Both the position numbers and the translations under genes were made by a program. The notes under the pieces were generated by a model, which worked only from the letters and a program-made list of their open reading frames with translations, did not search any database and was not told where the DNA came from. A stretch of 64,000 nt of DNA from Cladocopium goreaui (Eukaryota; Sar; Dinophyceae; Suessiales; Symbiodiniaceae): positions 485,162 to 549,161 of the forward strand of contig CAMXCT020003791.1 in assembly GCA_947184155.2 (NCBI GenBank), given 5' to 3'. Shown here piece by piece: positions 61,071 to 64,000 of the stretch; position 1 is the stretch's first letter, and each line of letters starts with the position of its first letter.

Positions 61071-64000
61071 ATGCCATGGTTGCACTGGTTGCACTTGCAG
61101 CTCTTGCTGGTGGCGGTGCTGGCGGATCCTGAGCTGCTGACAGATAAATGGAGCGGATGTGGTGAGGTGACGTCAGATGACGCGCCTCTCTTTTTCTCCC
61201 CGTGTGCCACGTCGGAGTGGGAAGTGCTTCTCACCGACACGATGGCCACGCAGAAAAAGCAGAGGTGGGACCTGAGGGTTTCCGTCCAGTTCGATCAGTT
61301 CGGTTTCCCTGGAAGTTTTTTGCAAGCCGAACTGGAAGTCGTTGTCATATGACACATATGACACCCAAAATGATGCAACAAGATGCAACAAGGCATCATG
61401 TCGCAGCCAGGAACACAACAGCACTGCTTCGGCTTCCACAAAGTGACAATCTGCAAGGATGTAGTCCACATCCCAGCTCACACTTTGAGAATAGGATCGC
61501 GCTTATCGAGCGAGGACAGGGATTGATTTGGATGTTTGGATGAAATGACTGCTTTGACTTGGTTTACACTTGTTTGCCATATTGGCAGGCGTAGTGAATC
61601 ATTCAATTGAAACGCATTGACGGAACACGCAGTTGGTGTCTTCCAAAAGCAGCAAACTTACCATTTGATGATGGGATGATGAGAGGTGTAGACCAGTGTG
61701 CTCAGTCTGCTCCAATGTCATTGTGTCATTACGCGTGTTTCCAAAACGTTGGAGGAAGCTGCTATTTTTCGTGGAAGGTAGTGCTGGCTGAAGAGGCTGG
61801 CGCTCTGGCTGTCATCATTTTCGACACTGTGGATCCTCAGTCCACGGCGGTCCTTGCCATTGCCGGGCCATTTCAGAATCCAAGGACCCCTTCGGGCCCC
61901 GTCAGACTGTCAGACTTCAGGTTTTGTCTTTCCATGTTTTTCCCCAAGTTGGATGCTACAGACTTGTATCATCTTGTATCATTTTGTATCTTGAACTGTC
62001 CTGACTTGTTGATTGTTGATACATGTTGACAGATCCCGATGTCGAGCCACCTGAAGGATTGCGGCCTACTTAATTTCGAAGGCAAAAGGTCAAGACCTAG
62101 CGGCACGTCTCGTTCCGTGGCAGCATGCGTAGAAGCGGCCTCAACCTTGTGTCCGCAAACACAATAAAGATCGTTAAAGATCACAGATCCATAAATGGTG
62201 CACATATATATATATATATACACGTATATATATATAAAATATTAATAAATTATAATAAATTATAATATAATATTCAAATCCATAATGACGCAAGGCATTC
62301 AAGGTCAGGGCCTTCTCTGTCTGGCTGCCTAGGAACTCGGAGGCGACATTGAGGTCGTGTGCAGTTGGAACCCAGTGGAGGTCTGGTATGGCTTGCCAAA
62401 TACGTCAAGCGAATTCAATGACACTCTGACCCTGGAAAATTATGGTGATGAGGACTCTGCGTTGCAAAATGCTAGCGTGAACAGAGTTGGTTCCATGATT
62501 TCCACTTGATTCTTTTTCTTGCTGTTGAAACCGTCACTAACATGTTGTGACACCTGCGAACTGTGAGACTCACCCTTTTGTGATGCTCACAGTGCTCGGA
62601 GTGCGCAGGACATGCGCTGGGTCTTGGACGTCATCGATCACAACCGGACTTTCGAAAGAGATCCGTTCTACACGGCCCAAGTGCTGTCAGCCTTCGATGC
62701 CGAGTCCTTCTACTCCTTTGAAGTATTGGACCTCACTTCCTTTAACGGTTCGGTAGCTTGCCACAAAATGATGTCTTTTTTAAAACGGTTGAGAAATGTT
62801 GAGAATCAAATAAGGGATGTGTGGGACATTGCGTATTTAAATTGAGTGCTGTTTCGATGTGTCATGCAGCATTGCACGTCATGCTTCCAAGGTTCAGCTA
62901 GATGATGATGCTGAACTCCTACGATTGCCTTTTGTGTTCCCTCACTACCTGCATTTCTACGAGGAAAGCTATGTCTCTTGCAACGGTGCCCTGATTTTTG
63001 ACCCTGTCTTAGACGAATTCACAAGACAGGCAGCAGTACTTGGTTCTGGCAAAGGACCGCATGCGGTGCTTGCCGCGATGTGGGGAGACTTGCTATGCCC
63101 TGTGGGCTCCAAGATTTCTGCACGAAAAGCAGAAGACGTGATAGCAGTCCGTTTTGAGGGACTTCGTCAAAAAAGTGATGTGAACCTGGCAAATTTGACC
63201 TTTGAAGTTCGCTTGCACAGTGATGGTCGGGTCCTGCTTTTGCTGGAAGATTTTCCAGCGAATGCCAGCGCACTCTCTCAGATCCAGGTGGGTTTGCAAC
63301 CTGCCACAGGTGCTCGTGCCTTGAGTGTGGACAATTTGCCATGGTCAACTGGACCACCTTTGGCCGTTTCCTTCACGCCTTGGCTGATGTTGGAAAATCT
63401 GACGAAGTATTCGGTGCCTCCAAATGAATCGGTGACGTTGGGTCTGGTTTTTGAACGTCAAGATGACCTCTATGGTTGGCTTTTCTTCTACGCAGAGAGA
63501 AGTATTGGCAGCTGGCACCCGAGAAGAAGCGTTCGCTTCACTCAACGTGTGTTTCGTTACTTTTGGATTCTTGGTGCATGGGATGGCGGTATGCATAGTG
63601 GCGTGTGCAAAACGGGCTTTGTGCGACGGAGGAATCGCACATGTGCTGGTAGTGACGGTGACGTCTATGATGACAGCTTTTGCATTGGCAGTTGCATGGA
63701 TCAAGATCCAGTTGTTTACTGGGACTATCCCGAAAGAAGAGTCTGGAAGGATGGCTACAACAACGAGTGTGAGGATTATCGTGTCTTGGACCTTTGCCGA
63801 GAAGATGGTTATGGATCGAAATGGCAGTCCTGGTGGGGAACCTTCAGCGACTGGGTGACCGCTGGCTTAGATGCCAGTGCTGCCTGCTGTCTCTGCGGCG
63901 GTGGCACAACAACTCCTGCCTTACCTCAGGTCGAGGAAAACTGCCCTAGTGTCACCTGCCCAGCGAACTCTGACGGCTTCAACGTTTTGGAAGGCGCAGT
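61071..64000 (+). CDS. PA / nidogen-like / TSP1-like surface protein, copy 2 (partial)
   Basis: ATG at 61071 gives a signal peptide (MPWLHWLHLQLLLVAVLADP), then ELLTDKWSGCGEVTSDDAPL and CATSEWEVLL, all matching copy 1. Exons: 61071 to about 61340; 61407-61514 (LPQSDNLQGCSPHPSSHFEN then RIALIERG); 61755 to about 61872 (SCYFSWKVVLAEEAGALAVI then IFDT); 62032 to about 62085 (IPMSSHLKDCGLLN, the end of the PA domain); 62333-62452 (IEVVCSWNPVEVWYGLPNTS); 62609-62752 (DMRWVLDVIDHNRTFERDPF); 62892 to beyond the window. The PA signature (GC, RG-x-C-x-F-x-x-K, A-x-x-AGA-x-A, IP) is clear. Four introns of copy 1 are absent from the last exon. The gene is cut at 64000 before any mucin-like part. Confidence 0.75.
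61515..61754 (+). other. GA-AG intron in the PA domain, copy 2
   Basis: The exon ends ALIERG minus two bases (CGAG); the intron starts GACAGGGATTG and ends CGTTGGAG; the next exon GAAGCTGC gives ERG-SCYFSWK, matching QRGGCYFSWK of copy 1, which is uninterrupted here. No GT donor gives this reading. Confidence 0.7.
62200..62280. repeat. AT-rich microsatellite
   Basis: (TA)n with CACG interruptions, then AATAAATTATAATA units, in an intron of copy 2. Confidence 0.85.
62453..62608 (+). other. GA-AG intron, copy 2
   Basis: The exon ends YGDE (GATGAG); the intron starts GACTCTGCG and ends GTGCGCAG; the next exon starts GACATGCGC. The result YGDE-DMRWVLD matches the continuous YGDEDMPWVVD of copy 1. 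GAC occurs on both sides of the intron, so the exact cut could shift by three bases. Confidence 0.7.
62892..64000 (+). CDS. Long uninterrupted exon, nidogen-like to Cys-rich part, copy 2
   Basis: After CCAAG the frame stays open for all 1109 bases to the window edge, the longest open frame in this part. It reads VQLDDDAELLRLPFVFPHYL, SYVSCNGALIFDPVLDEF, AVLAAMWGDL (nidogen-like), LANLTFEVRLHSDGRVLLLL, a strand-rich linker, SWHPRRSVRFTQRVFRYFWI, AWDGGMHSGVCKTGFVRRRN then RTCAGSDGDVYDDSFC (TSP1-like), VWKDGYNNECEDYRVLDLCR, KWQSWWGTFSDWV, AACCLCGGG and CPSVTCPANSDGFNVLEGA. Each block has its partner in copy 1 exons 54678-56708. The frame has no stop inside the window. Confidence 0.82.

Noticed and set aside
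63451-63858. 135-codon + strand ORF
   Set aside because: Out-of-frame shadow of the real exon of the second PA/TSP1-like gene, which is open through the window edge.

Overview
The window looks like nuclear DNA of a dinoflagellate, most likely from the Symbiodiniaceae or a close relative; this assignment is an inference. The evidence is structural. Every gene I can support is on the + strand, which fits the unidirectional gene arrays of dinoflagellates. Genes are cut into many short exons (about 50-150 bp) separated by introns of roughly 50-500 bp. Several introns can be placed only if they start with GA instead of GT, a donor type known from dinoflagellates. One predicted secreted protein has the Ser-Leu-Leu-Gln tract often seen after dinoflagellate signal peptides. 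Tandem repeats of all sizes fill the space between genes. I found no rRNA, tRNA, CRISPR, IS element or bacterial-style operon. Because exons are short, most real coding sequence lies in pieces that simple ORF calling misses or splits, so gene boundaries here are approximate.

Layout: 0.3-5.9 kb holds scattered exons ending in a hydrophobic C-terminal exon. 7.2-7.7 kb holds a telomere-like repeat and a 42-bp repeat. 8.6-9.3 kb holds exons of a small gene with a likely membrane segment. 9.6-11.8 kb is a secreted cysteine-containing protein of unknown function. 12.8-17.2 kb is a chain of satellites (a 16-bp CATCTTCACATCTGCT array, a 72-bp array, and two copies of a CGTCTGTGTGTAAAAG array with the same 139-bp flank). 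17.3-21.8 kb holds exons of one or more helical or coiled-coil proteins. 22.5-24.1 kb holds exons of a TPR protein resembling the C-terminal half of AIP/FKBP co-chaperones, followed by a double zinc-ribbon exon. 24.6-31.8 kb is a 7-kb CAG/CTG-bearing satellite of about 185-bp units. 32.3-35.1 kb is an ankyrin-repeat gene whose exons join in phase. A 100-N assembly gap lies at 35.4 kb. 36.2-45.2 kb is a coiled-coil gene with a duplicated exon block and a possible C2-like segment. 45.6-52.4 kb holds exons of one or two unrecognised genes around a hairpin-bearing repeat cluster.

The most informative part is 52.7-64.0 kb. Two tandem paralogues start with a signal peptide and continue with a protease-associated (PA) domain, a nidogen-like beta domain, a thrombospondin-1-like segment, a Trp/Cys-rich segment ending in CCLCGGG and further Cys-rich repeats; the first copy ends in a long Ser/Thr-rich mucin-like stretch and the second runs off the window. 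Comparing the copies base by base shows that they share almost no intron positions and that several introns use GA donors. A separate small gene lies between them at 59.0-60.6 kb. The PA/TSP1-like proteins are probably cell-surface or secreted glycoproteins; adhesion or host-microbe contact is a guess from domain content only.
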